Below, piece by piece: positions 1-7,660 of a stretch of 13,570 nucleotides of DNA; position 1 is the stretch's first letter, and each line of letters opens with the position of its first letter. The notes beneath the pieces were generated by a model that searched no databases, was not told where the DNA came from, and saw nothing but the letters and a program-made list of their open reading frames with translations. The position numbers and the translations under genes were made by a program. This stretch comes from Bacteroidetes bacterium UBA6661. GTDB taxonomy: Bacteria; Bacteroidota; Bacteroidia; AKYH767-A; OLB10. The DNA is taken from assembly GCA_002455375.1 (NCBI GenBank), contig DKKR01000066.1, positions 13,561-27,130 on the forward strand, read 5' to 3'.

Positions 1-2
1 TT

Positions 3-1247
3 GATTTTAAATTTGATGTTAGTGAAGATATTCCGGAGTTTATTATTGCTGACCCATTTCGAATCACACAGGTACTCATAAATATTGTTGGCAATGCTAT
101 TAAGTTTACAGATAATGGTTTTGTTATCGTTTCAGTTAGAAAAACACAATCTCTTCAGTCGCAAAACAAAGACTTATGCAGACTTCAATTTGAAGTTTCT
201 GATAGCGGCATAGGAATTCCAAAAAATCAACAAGAACGAATTTTTGATTCGTTTATTCAGACGAATACTTACAATACCAGAAAGTATGGCGGAACTGGTC
301 TAGGCTTAACCATTTCACAGAGTCTTGTCCGGTTGATGGGTGGAAATATTGACGTGAGCAGTGTGGAAAATCAAGGAACAACTTTTAGCTTCAATATAGA
401 TGTTGAAAAATCAGCTTTGATTCCAGAAGCTAAAAAGACAGAACATATTCCTATTAGTGCAGACTCAGTAAAGAAAGATTTTTCAATATTGTTGGTAGAA
501 GATAATGAATACAACCAAATTCTGGTTAAAGATGCACTTAATAAAAAAATACCTGAAGTAAAACTACATATTGTCAGAAGTGGGTTAGAGGCTATTGCAG
601 CATTGCAAACATGCAGATTTAATCTTATTTTAATGGATATATCAATGCTTGAGATGGATGGGTACGAACTTACTGCTATTATTAGAAATGATTTGAATGA
701 AGCTACCAGCAAAATTCCAATAGTTGCTCTTACGGCTAATGTTTCTCAACATGAATACGATAAATGTCTTTCGGCTGGCATGAACGACTATCTGACAAAG
801 CCATTTAAAATTCAGGAGTTGGTGGATGTTGTAAACCGGTTTAGATTTAACCCTAAAGATGAAGCAGGCAGTGAAGTAGCTGAAAAAACATACAAGTCAG
901 CAGATATTGATTTGTCCTATCTTATAGATTTTACTGATGGCGATATTACTGAAATGTCACGTTATGTTGATATTTACCTGCAAAGAATTCCAGAGGTTTT
1001 TAGAGAGGTTGAAATGGCATTAAAGAATAATGAGGTTAAACAGATTATTGTTTTATTACATAGTATTAAACCCATGATTGCATCTGTTGGATTAAGGAAC
1101 TGTGAACAGAAGATATCAGAAATTGAAAGTCAGAGAGAGAGTATTAAAAAGAACAAACTGATGCCGGTTATTTTGCAAATAAGAAAGCAATGCTTAGAGA
1201 TGGTAGATAAGTTAAATCAATGGAAACAAAAAAATAAGATAGATTGA
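3..1247 (+). CDS. Hybrid sensor histidine kinase, C-terminal part (HATPase, receiver, HPt); 5' end outside window
   Basis: This is the C-terminal 414 residues of a membrane-type or cytosolic hybrid histidine kinase; the reading frame is open from the window edge. Residues about 1-105 are the HATPase_c domain: an N box (NIVGNAIKF), a G1 box (DSGIGI), an F box (IFDSF) and a G2 box (GGTGLGL). A receiver domain follows at about 160-280, with acidic residues in LLVEDN, phospho-acceptor D212 (LILMDIS) and K266 (LTKPF). The last part, about 300-400, resembles an HPt domain, with H353 in LLHSIKP as the likely phospho-histidine. The sensor region and H box lie upstream of the window, so the signal is unknown. 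The protein probably autophosphorylates, passes phosphate to its own receiver and HPt, then to a separate regulator; the next gene, 39 bases downstream on the same strand, is the obvious partner. The domain calls are firm; the pairing is inference. Confidence 0.93.
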   Translation, partial: DFKFDVSEDIPEFIIADPFRITQVLINIVGNAIKFTDNGFVIVSVRKTQSLQSQNKDLCRLQFEVSDSGIGIPKNQQERIFDSFIQTNTYNTRKYGGTGLGLTISQSLVRLMGGNIDVSSVENQGTTFSFNIDVEKSALIPEAKKTEHIPISADSVKKDFSILLVEDNEYNQILVKDALNKKIPEVKLHIVRSGLEAIAALQTCRFNLILMDISMLEMDGYELTAIIRNDLNEATSKIPIVALTANVSQHEYDKCLSAGMNDYLTKPFKIQELVDVVNRFRFNPKDEAGSEVAEKTYKSADIDLSYLIDFTDGDITEMSRYVDIYLQRIPEVFREVEMALKNNEVKQIIVLLHSIKPMIASVGLRNCEQKISEIESQRESIKKNKLMPVILQIRKQCLEMVDKLNQWKQKNKID

Positions 1248-1286
1248 ATGGTTAAAATATTTTTGTGTTTTTAGAACTCTTGTTTT

Positions 1287-2036
1287 GTGAAAGAAATAAA
1301 AGCAATTGTTGTTGACGATGAAAAGTTTGGCAGAGAGCAAATTAAATCTCTGCTTAAAAGGTATTTTCAGCAGGTTGTTTTAGTAGCCGAAGCTGCAGAT
1401 GCTGTCGAAGCATTAAGGCAAATTTACTTTCACAGACCTGACTTGGTTTTCTTAGATATTGAAATGCCTGACAAAGGAGGCTTTGAAATGCTCGAGAATA
1501 TTCAAGAACACGATTTTGAGATAATCTTTGTAACTGCCTATGATCAATATGCATTGAAAGCAATAAAGTTTTCGGCATTGGATTACTTACTCAAACCAGT
1601 TAATAAAGAAGAATTTAAGTCTGCCATAAACAAGTTTCTCGACAAACGAAAAAATGCCTACGACAGAAAGTCTGTCATTAATAATTTTATCAGAAATTAT
1701 ACGTCACAGTCAACAGATTCATTCAGACTTGCAGTTAATTCAGCTTTAAAAACGTTTTTCCTGCTTCCGGAAGAAATTATAAGATGTGAAGCTGATGGCA
1801 ACTACACAAAGATAACTTGCAGTAATAGCGATACCATTTTGTCATCAAAGACTTTAAAAGAATTTGATGATTTGCTTTCGGATTTTGATTTTATCAGAGT
1901 ACACCGTGCTCACTTGGTGAATAAAAAATTTATCAGATCATTTAACAATGAAAACATGTTATTGCTTCAGGACAATACAGCTATTGAAGTTTCAAGGAGA
2001 AAAAGGGGAGAAGTACGCAATTTATTCGGGCAATAA
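1287..2036 (+). CDS. LytTR-family response regulator (AlgR/LytR type)
   Basis: A 249-residue DNA-binding response regulator. Residues 1-120 are a receiver domain: acidic pair D10/D11 in VVDDE, phospho-acceptor D57 in LVFLDIEM, T/Y switch region VTAYDQYA and lysine in LLKPV. Residues about 145-249 are a LytTR domain (RCEADGNYTKI, then FIRVHRAHLVN, then a basic end), which binds promoter DNA as tandem direct repeats. The start is a GTG at 1287; no ATG in frame gives a full receiver, and no clear Shine-Dalgarno is visible. The gene follows the hybrid kinase by 39 bases and is probably co-transcribed. A perfect TAnnTTTG match at 1258-1265 could add an internal promoter, but no upstream -33 element is evident. 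Its targets cannot be told from the window. It ends 14 bases before the convergent SRAP gene. Confidence 0.93.
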   Translation: MKEIKAIVVDDEKFGREQIKSLLKRYFQQVVLVAEAADAVEALRQIYFHRPDLVFLDIEMPDKGGFEMLENIQEHDFEIIFVTAYDQYALKAIKFSALDYLLKPVNKEEFKSAINKFLDKRKNAYDRKSVINNFIRNYTSQSTDSFRLAVNSALKTFFLLPEEIIRCEADGNYTKITCSNSDTILSSKTLKEFDDLLSDFDFIRVHRAHLVNKKFIRSFNNENMLLLQDNTAIEVSRRKRGEVRNLFGQ

Positions 2037-2050
2037 TTGAATGAATAGGG

Positions 2051-2791
2051 TCAATCAAGAAAAGTCAGTTCCGGATAGGACACGTGGTTTACAATCTCAG
2101 GAACATTACGGTTTGCTCTTGCACTGTTAGCAGCCTGCGAAATGGTAATGGCCGTCATCTCAGAGGCATCATAGGGTTTAATCAACGATTTAATTTCGCT
2201 TATATCAGAAACCGGATCAACCCATTTCCTTTCATCTTCTTTTGAAATGATTAAAGGCATTCTTTTTTTAATGTTATGTATTTTTTCCATCATTGAATTT
2301 GCCGGTGTGGTAATGATGCTGAAGGTATTATGCATCTCACCGGTATTTTTGTCAACCCATGTTTCATAAATACAGCCAAGAGAAAATATTTCTGAGGAAT
2401 TTGTTTTAATAAAATAAGGGTATTTCTTTTTGTTTACATCCCGCCATTCATAAAAGCCTGATATTCCAAGAAGGCAACGGTTTGTAAGAATACTCTTTCT
2501 GAATGATGGTTTTTCGAAAATTGTTTCGCCAACGGCATTCAGTGTTTTAGCTCTTATTTCCGAGGCGTTTTTAGCATCTTTTATCCATGAAGGAATGAGT
2601 CCCCATTCAAATAAGAAAAGTCCATCATGTTTGATTATTGGCAAAAACGGATGTGCAAATCCACTGACAAAATAGTAAAGTGGCAGTTCAAGCTGAGAAG
2701 ATTCAAAGTTGAAGGCTGCTCCAATAACATCCTTATAGCGTTCGGCATATTTCTGCTGCCGGGTTTCCATTATTGCAATATTGTAACACAT
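2051..2791 (-). CDS. SRAP-domain abasic-site protein (YedK/HMCES family)
   Basis: A 246-residue SOS-response-associated peptidase-like protein. Family members bind single-stranded DNA and form a covalent thiazolidine crosslink between Cys2 and an abasic site, shielding it during replication. Visible marks are Met1-Cys2 (the start is therefore forced, because Cys2 must become the N-terminus), FEWGLIPSW at 61-69, TLNAVGETIFEKPSFR around 83-98 with N85, GFYEW with E115, and TTPANSMMEKIH with H172 before RMP. These match the Cys/Asn/Glu/His active site of the family. H172 and RMP are separated by four residues, wider than in E. coli YedK; I recall this form from other Bacteroidota. The gene lies 43 bases downstream of dnaN on the same strand, which fits a role at replication forks. 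No LexA-like box was recognised. Confidence 0.92.
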   Translation of the reverse strand: MCYNIAIMETRQQKYAERYKDVIGAAFNFESSQLELPLYYFVSGFAHPFLPIIKHDGLFLFEWGLIPSWIKDAKNASEIRAKTLNAVGETIFEKPSFRKSILTNRCLLGISGFYEWRDVNKKKYPYFIKTNSSEIFSLGCIYETWVDKNTGEMHNTFSIITTPANSMMEKIHNIKKRMPLIISKEDERKWVDPVSDISEIKSLIKPYDASEMTAITISQAANSARANRNVPEIVNHVSYPELTFLD

Positions 2792-2834
2792 AAAAATTTA
2801 CATTCTTAACAATACAAACCGGCAAAAAAAATCA

Positions 2835-3956
2835 TCAGCCAAGCATTACCGGCATAATGAGCATAAGAATATCTTCTGCTGCATTGGTATGATCTTTTCC
2901 GGGAGTTAACAATCCGGCACGGTTTGACAATGACATGTGCAGATGAATCTCTTCAGTGTCAAGATTTGAAACTATATCTGCAAGAAAACGTGCATTAAAA
3001 GCAATGTCCATATCAGCGCCATCATAAGAACAAGTCAAACGCTCATTAGCCTCGTTGGCATAATCAACATCTTCAGCAGAAATTGCTAATTCACTTCCTT
3101 TAATTGCTAGTTTTACCTGATAAGTTGTTTTGTTCGAGAAAATAGAAACACGTTTTATAGAATTTAGAAATGCAACTCTGTCCACAGTCAAAACATTAGG
3201 ATTGTCAACCGGAATTACTGCTTCGTAGTTCGGATAACGGCCATCAATCAAACGGCAAATCAAATCATAGTTATCAAAACTGAAAAATGCATTGGCTTCG
3301 TTATAGTCAACCTTAACGCGTGTTTCTTCCTGAGGTAGAATATTTTTTAGCAGATTAAGCGGCTTTTTAGGCAAAATAAAAGAACCTGCTTCTTTTGATT
3401 TAATATCTGTTCTGCGATAGCGCACCAAACGATGTGCATCTGTAGCTACAAAAATGGTGCTGTCCTGCGAAAGCTGACAAAATACACCTGACATAACAGG
3501 GCGCAAATCATCATTGCCCGTAGCAAAAATGGTTTTATTTATTGCTTCATGCAAAACTGATGAGGGCAATTCAATGTGGTTACTTTTTTCGAGAACCGGT
3601 ATGCGTGGAAAGTCTTCACCATTCTGACCATTAAGTTTATACTTTCCATAATCTGAGCTGATTTCTACTGTATGATTTTTTTCATTGATGGTAAAGGTAA
3701 GCGGCTGCTCATTAAAAGTCTTTAAGATGTCAAGAAGAATTTTACCTGGGATGGCTATTATGCCTTTGTCTTTAGATTCAACTTTAAGTCTTGTTGTTAT
3801 GGTAGTTTCAAGGTCAGAAGCCGACAGGGTAAGCTCGCTGCCATTAACGGCAAACAGAAAATTGTCTAAAATCGGCAGGGGAGAGTTAGTGGTTAAAACC
3901 CCGCTGATAGATTGTAAATGTTTTTGAAGTACAAGGCTGGAAACAATTAGTTTCAT
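2835..3956 (-). CDS. dnaN: DNA polymerase III beta subunit (sliding clamp)
   Basis: A 373-residue protein of full family length, with the usual three repeated clamp domains (about 1-125, 126-250, 251-373). Typical stretches include GVLTTNSPLPILDNFLF near the N-terminus, SSDYGKYKLNGQNGEDFPRIP, FATGNDDLRPVMSGV, FVATDAHRL, LIDGRYPNYEAVIP, and the C-terminal LMIMPVML that ends most clamps. Two molecules form a ring around DNA, tethering polymerase and binding many repair proteins through its hydrophobic pocket. It is not next to dnaA or recF here. Instead it follows the gldF-gldG-DUF4340 genes with a 67-base gap, and the SRAP gene comes after. A putative promoter lies in that gap, so expression need not depend on the gld genes. 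Confidence 0.98.
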   Translation of the reverse strand: MKLIVSSLVLQKHLQSISGVLTTNSPLPILDNFLFAVNGSELTLSASDLETTITTRLKVESKDKGIIAIPGKILLDILKTFNEQPLTFTINEKNHTVEISSDYGKYKLNGQNGEDFPRIPVLEKSNHIELPSSVLHEAINKTIFATGNDDLRPVMSGVFCQLSQDSTIFVATDAHRLVRYRRTDIKSKEAGSFILPKKPLNLLKNILPQEETRVKVDYNEANAFFSFDNYDLICRLIDGRYPNYEAVIPVDNPNVLTVDRVAFLNSIKRVSIFSNKTTYQVKLAIKGSELAISAEDVDYANEANERLTCSYDGADMDIAFNARFLADIVSNLDTEEIHLHMSLSNRAGLLTPGKDHTNAAEDILMLIMPVMLG

Positions 3957-3968
3957 AAATATTAAAAG

Positions 3969-4006
3969 TTAGGTGGCAAATATAAGCAGATGTAACTTTG
4001 AGAAAG
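3969..4006 (-). promoter_or_regulatory. Putative dnaN promoter
   Basis: In the 67-base gap before dnaN, the minus strand reads TATATTTG (positions 3984-3977), a full match to the Bacteroidota -7 consensus TAnnTTTG. A TTTC sequence, one base from the -33 TTTG consensus, sits 17 bases upstream. Transcription would start near 3970, leaving a leader of roughly a dozen bases. This is a pattern match only; no start-site data are available. Confidence 0.4.
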
Positions 4007-4023
4007 GATAAAGTTATGAAAAT

Positions 4024-5049
4024 TTACAGACCGCCAAATCCTTTAATGCGGTCTGGTTTACTAAACAACTTGTCAAATACATGATACTGAACCACAATCA
4101 AATTGGTGTCATTGTTCCATGAGGCATACATTCTGTCAGGGTCAAATTCGCGCAAAAGCCCTGTTCTTTCATCAACACTGGTCATGGTTCCTGTATCAAC
4201 CGGCTTCAGGAACATTTCGATTTTGTCTTTTTTTCCATCTACACCTTCAACTTCAAGAATTCTGATAGGTTGCGTCTTTAATAACGAATCGCGGTAGGCA
4301 ACATCAAGGTCGTAGGTTGGCCTTTCAAATCCTATAAGCTGATATTTGGCTAAGTATGCAACTAATTGAGATTGAAAAATTTCTGAAGGTGTGGTTGCAG
4401 TCAGGCTTGAATAGTAAACATAATGATCATCGGCTCTTTTTACCCTGAATGATTCTTCGGGATGTTGGTTATTCTGAACTATTACAGAGGCAATCTGTCC
4501 TTCACCGTATTGAAAAATAATGCGGCTGCGCCATTCATCGGCACTTGCAAAATAACGCGTTGTGAGGTAACCGTTAAAACCAGGAATATGCATCACAAAT
4601 GGTACGGTAGAATTTTCAAGATACATAAAGGTTCCAAGCATATCCTGTGTTGGCCCGCCAACGTAATAGGTTTTAATTTTATCGCCTTTGCTGTAAATCT
4701 CAATTTTTGTTCCTGTGCTGCTCAAATCTTTCAAAACGTTTTGTAGGGCAGCTTTCCCAACGGGGCTGCGCACTTCAATTTGTTTTATTGTTTTGAGTAA
4801 GAAATTAATAGCATCCTGACGGGCCGGATATTTACCGTTAATGGTCCAAAGTGCCGGGCCTTTTCTTTCCAGCAATGCTTTGTTTCCCTTTTTATCAGCC
4901 AGAAACATTTTGTCAATAGAAGAAGTATCTGCAACTGCAAAATCGCGCAGTTCTTTTTTGATTGTACTATCGCTGTTTTTGAAATAATAATATCCTGTTA
5001 CAGAAAGTAACAATACAACGATGAGAAGTAAAATTCGGTTTTTATTCAT
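4024..5049 (-). CDS. DUF4340-like membrane-anchored protein next to gldG
   Basis: A 341-residue protein with one N-terminal hydrophobic segment (about 5-23, LLLIVVLLLSVTGYYYF), after only a few charged residues; no cleavage site or lipobox is obvious, so it is probably anchored in the inner membrane facing the periplasm. The rest is soluble. Features such as FAVADTSSIDKMFLADKKG, WTINGKYPARQDAINFLLKTI and the following KIEIYSKG / TYYVGGPTQDMLGTFMYL fit my memory of DUF4340 domains, which often sit beside ABC-2 permease and GldG-like genes. The start lies 7 bases after the gldG stop, so the two are surely co-transcribed. It is likely a periplasmic partner of the GldFG complex. Its biochemical role is unknown. 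Confidence 0.75.
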   Translation of the reverse strand: MNKNRILLLIVVLLLSVTGYYYFKNSDSTIKKELRDFAVADTSSIDKMFLADKKGNKALLERKGPALWTINGKYPARQDAINFLLKTIKQIEVRSPVGKAALQNVLKDLSSTGTKIEIYSKGDKIKTYYVGGPTQDMLGTFMYLENSTVPFVMHIPGFNGYLTTRYFASADEWRSRIIFQYGEGQIASVIVQNNQHPEESFRVKRADDHYVYYSSLTATTPSEIFQSQLVAYLAKYQLIGFERPTYDLDVAYRDSLLKTQPIRILEVEGVDGKKDKIEMFLKPVDTGTMTSVDERTGLLREFDPDRMYASWNNDTNLIVVQYHVFDKLFSKPDRIKGFGGL

Positions 5050-5056
5050 TAATCTA

Positions 5057-6742
5057 TCAGGAAAATTTCTTTTTCCGCATCAATAACTTAATCATTGCGA
5101 AAAGAATTATTAAAAGAACAGGTAATGCTACATTTACTATCTGCAGCATTTTTTTATCAGGATTAAAACGTGTTTTATCTAAAAGGCGAAGCTTAAATTC
5201 TTTTGCTCTAAGAGTCATCAATCCGGAATTATCGCACAAATAATCAATGCAGTTTAACAGCAGATTTTTATTTCCATAAAACTGACCGGTATAACGATCC
5301 AGCCCAAGTGGATAAACCGTATTGCTGCTACGTTTATAATCATTGCGGATAACATCACCATCAGAAATCACAATCATGCTTGTAGGTTTCCCCTCTGCCT
5401 TAAAACCGATAGTACTGTCTGTTGCAATCTGATATGGAATACGGTTTGCAAAGTTAGAGCGGAAAGAACCTTCAAGCAAAATGGCAAGATTGACAGGTGG
5501 GTTGCGATATTCCTTTTCATCGGGCTCTTTTCTGAGGATATTCAAATCTACTACTACCGGTGATTGAACAGTCTTACAGTAGCGTGAACTCTGCAATAAA
5601 ATAGTTTTATTAATGTGCGCTGAAACAATGGTGTCAATGCTGCCGGCAAATGCAAAGCGGATGGCATTTAGATTATTTACAATCGGATGTTTGGATGTAG
5701 GTGTCACTAATGGATAATAAAACCAGGGCAACAACGAATTCTGTGGACGGTTACCCACATATCCTGTCAGTATAGGAATGGGTACTGACTGCAGATCCAT
5801 CACCAAGTCTTTATTCAGCCTTACACCGTAACGAAACAACATATCATCAAGATTCAGCTCTTTTGGAATAGCGATAAATTCATTCTTTCTTGCCAAGCTA
5901 TCCATATCAGCACTCATCATATCAAGTAACCAAAGCACCTTGCCGCCACGCATAATAAACTGATCAATTATAAACTTATCTTTTTCATCAAATGCAGAGT
6001 CAGGCTTTGCTATCACTAAGCAATCATAATCCTTTAATGCATTGAGCTGATTTTTTATTTGCACATAATGCGTAGGGTAGGAGGCAGAAACAGATTTATA
6101 GAAGTCAGCCAGATAAGGTTTGTCCAACTCTCCCTGACCATGCAATATGCCTATGGTGGCAGGTTTTCTGGTAGAAATTTTAGAAATGGCATTGATAATT
6201 TCATATTCCAGATTCTGAATTGAAGTATTCACCATCTCTTCTGCTGATGCACCCATTCTGTCTTTTAAAAGTAACAAGGGTTGCTCTTTTGAAAGATAGT
6301 TAAGTATGGCTCCAGGAAACAAAATTCTTTCTGATGTGCCTTCAGCATTTCGCTCAGAAATATTGGTTGGTTGAAGTCCTTTGTCTGCAAGTTGATTATA
6401 AAGTTCGTTGCGTTGTTTACTGTCAGCCAATGCCGATGGATCAATAAAATCAAACTCTAGATTTTGACCTGCATAACTTTTCATTTCCATCAACATGTCG
6501 CGTGTTGCAGAACTTAGCCTCTGAAAACCTGCAGGTAAGTCACCTGTCAGATAAACTTTAATATAAACAACATCTTGGAGGTTTTTTAACTTTTCTTTGG
6601 TTGTAGATGAAAGGGTAAAGCGTTTTTCAGAAGTAAGGTCAAAGCGCCAGAATAAAAATTTGCCTAATGTATTGAGACCTACAATTACTAAGAGTAAAAG
6701 CAAAAACTGATATAGGTTGGCACTGCGTATCTTCTTCTTCAT
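5057..6742 (-). CDS. gldG: Gliding-motility-associated ABC transporter component GldG
   Basis: A 561-residue membrane protein from the chosen start. It has a membrane segment near the N-terminus (LLLLLVIVGLNTLGKFLF), then the hallmark WRFDLTSEKRFTLS, a large periplasmic region, and a second membrane segment at the very end (VALPVLLIILFAMIKLL) followed by a basic tail. The periplasmic part matches the GldG / ABC_transp_aux family: it includes VYIKVYLTGDLP, IGILHGQGELD and GKVLWLLDMMSAD. In Flavobacterium, GldA (ATPase), GldF and GldG form an ABC transporter needed for gliding in some strains, yet such genes also occur in non-gliding species. An ATG at 6763 would add seven residues and overlap gldF by 20 bases; I prefer the ATG at 6742, one base after the gldF stop, which gives translational coupling and the usual short basic N-terminus. 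No GldA is in the window. Confidence 0.92.
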   Translation of the reverse strand: MKKKIRSANLYQFLLLLLVIVGLNTLGKFLFWRFDLTSEKRFTLSSTTKEKLKNLQDVVYIKVYLTGDLPAGFQRLSSATRDMLMEMKSYAGQNLEFDFIDPSALADSKQRNELYNQLADKGLQPTNISERNAEGTSERILFPGAILNYLSKEQPLLLLKDRMGASAEEMVNTSIQNLEYEIINAISKISTRKPATIGILHGQGELDKPYLADFYKSVSASYPTHYVQIKNQLNALKDYDCLVIAKPDSAFDEKDKFIIDQFIMRGGKVLWLLDMMSADMDSLARKNEFIAIPKELNLDDMLFRYGVRLNKDLVMDLQSVPIPILTGYVGNRPQNSLLPWFYYPLVTPTSKHPIVNNLNAIRFAFAGSIDTIVSAHINKTILLQSSRYCKTVQSPVVVDLNILRKEPDEKEYRNPPVNLAILLEGSFRSNFANRIPYQIATDSTIGFKAEGKPTSMIVISDGDVIRNDYKRSSNTVYPLGLDRYTGQFYGNKNLLLNCIDYLCDNSGLMTLRAKEFKLRLLDKTRFNPDKKMLQIVNVALPVLLIILFAMIKLLMRKKKFS

Positions 6743-6743
6743 A

Positions 6744-7478
6744 TCACCATTTCCTGCTTTCAAGTTTCAAACGGGTAAACACTAAAAATAATGCTGTAAG
6801 GCTGATAAAATAAATTACATCACGCGAGTCAATAACACCTCTGCTCATAGAATTGTAATGTGCCACAATACCAAGCTGATCAATCAGGTTTGCAACAACA
6901 CCTGTGGCAAGTATGGTTGCAACAGACTGAAAGCCGGTATAGCATAACAGACATAAAAACATAGCTATGATAAATGCCACCAATTGATTATCCGCTAATG
7001 AAGATGCGAAGACACCAATGGCAACAAATCCTGAAGCCAGAAAAAACAAACCTATATAACTACCTGCAATACCTCCCAAATCTATATTGCCAACAGGTGC
7101 GGCATATTGATAAACTGTAATCACATAAACCAATGTTGGTAACAATGAAAATATCACCAATACCAATCCTGATAAATATTTTGCCAATACAATCTGAAAT
7201 TCTGTTAACGGTTTGGTAAGCAATATCTCTAAGGTTCCAGTACGTTTTTCTTCTGAAAACATGCGCATGGTTATGGCAGGAATCAAAAACATATAAACCC
7301 ATGGTGTAATGTTGAATAAACTATCTACGGCAGCATAGCCGCTCTCTGCAATATTGAGGTCGTTGCCCGGAAACACCCAAAGAAATAATCCAATCACAAT
7401 TAAAAATACTGCTACAGATATATATCCTATAAGCGAATTAAGAAAACTGTTTATCTCTTTTTTGAAAAGTGAATACAT
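6744..7478 (-). CDS. gldF: Gliding-motility-associated ABC transporter permease GldF
   Basis: A 244-residue ABC-2-type permease with about six membrane segments (roughly 16-36, 57-73, 102-124, 135-160, 165-192 and 218-235). Between segments two and three lies MRMFSEEKRTGTLEILLTKP, the cytoplasmic coupling-helix motif typical of ABC-2 permeases and very strong in GldF (EEKRTGTLE). It would pair with an ATPase of the GldA type, which is not encoded here, and with GldG, whose gene follows immediately. The transported substrate of the family is not established. It is the first gene of the minus-strand cluster; 182 bases separate it from the divergent ketosynthase-like gene, and a -7-like element lies in front. 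Confidence 0.94.
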   Translation of the reverse strand: MYSLFKKEINSFLNSLIGYISVAVFLIVIGLFLWVFPGNDLNIAESGYAAVDSLFNITPWVYMFLIPAITMRMFSEEKRTGTLEILLTKPLTEFQIVLAKYLSGLVLVIFSLLPTLVYVITVYQYAAPVGNIDLGGIAGSYIGLFFLASGFVAIGVFASSLADNQLVAFIIAMFLCLLCYTGFQSVATILATGVVANLIDQLGIVAHYNSMSRGVIDSRDVIYFISLTALFLVFTRLKLESRKW

Positions 7479-7514
7479 AATAATTTAAAGCAGCAATGCT
7501 GAAATTAAGACTGC

Positions 7515-7522
7515 CAAAAATA
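7515..7522 (-). promoter_or_regulatory. Putative -7 promoter element for gldF
   Basis: The minus strand reads TATTTTTG here, a full match to the Bacteroidota -7 consensus TAnnTTTG, about 37 bases before the gldF start. No TTTG-like -33 element is seen at the expected spacing, so this is weak support. Confidence 0.28.
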
Positions 7523-7617
7523 CAGTTTCGTTGCATATAGGCAGCTGCTGATTATGAAAGATTAAGGAAGCTTATAACGACAAAATTGTTAATTAAATAA
7601 TTTGACAGCATAAGTTA

Positions 7618-7647
7618 TTTCCTGTGAAGTCAAATTTCTTAATCTTG
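7618..7647 (+). promoter_or_regulatory. Putative promoter of the ketosynthase-like gene
   Basis: TTTC at 7618-7621 and TAATCTTG at 7640-7647 are each one base from the Bacteroidota -33 (TTTG) and -7 (TAnnTTTG) consensus, with an 18-base spacer. The ATG follows 13 bases after the -7 element, giving a very short leader. The rest of the 7479-7660 divergent gap holds nothing else that I recognise. Confidence 0.33.
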
Positions 7648-7660
7648 CCTTTTCAAAATT

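Noticed and set aside
371..712. A 113-residue open frame on the minus strand
   Set aside because: It is antisense to the kinase receiver domain, whose motifs are clear; no independent support.
7479..7660. A small RNA or riboswitch in the gap between gldF and the ketosynthase-like gene
   Set aside because: No stable long stem, terminator or known motif was seen; only promoter-like elements.
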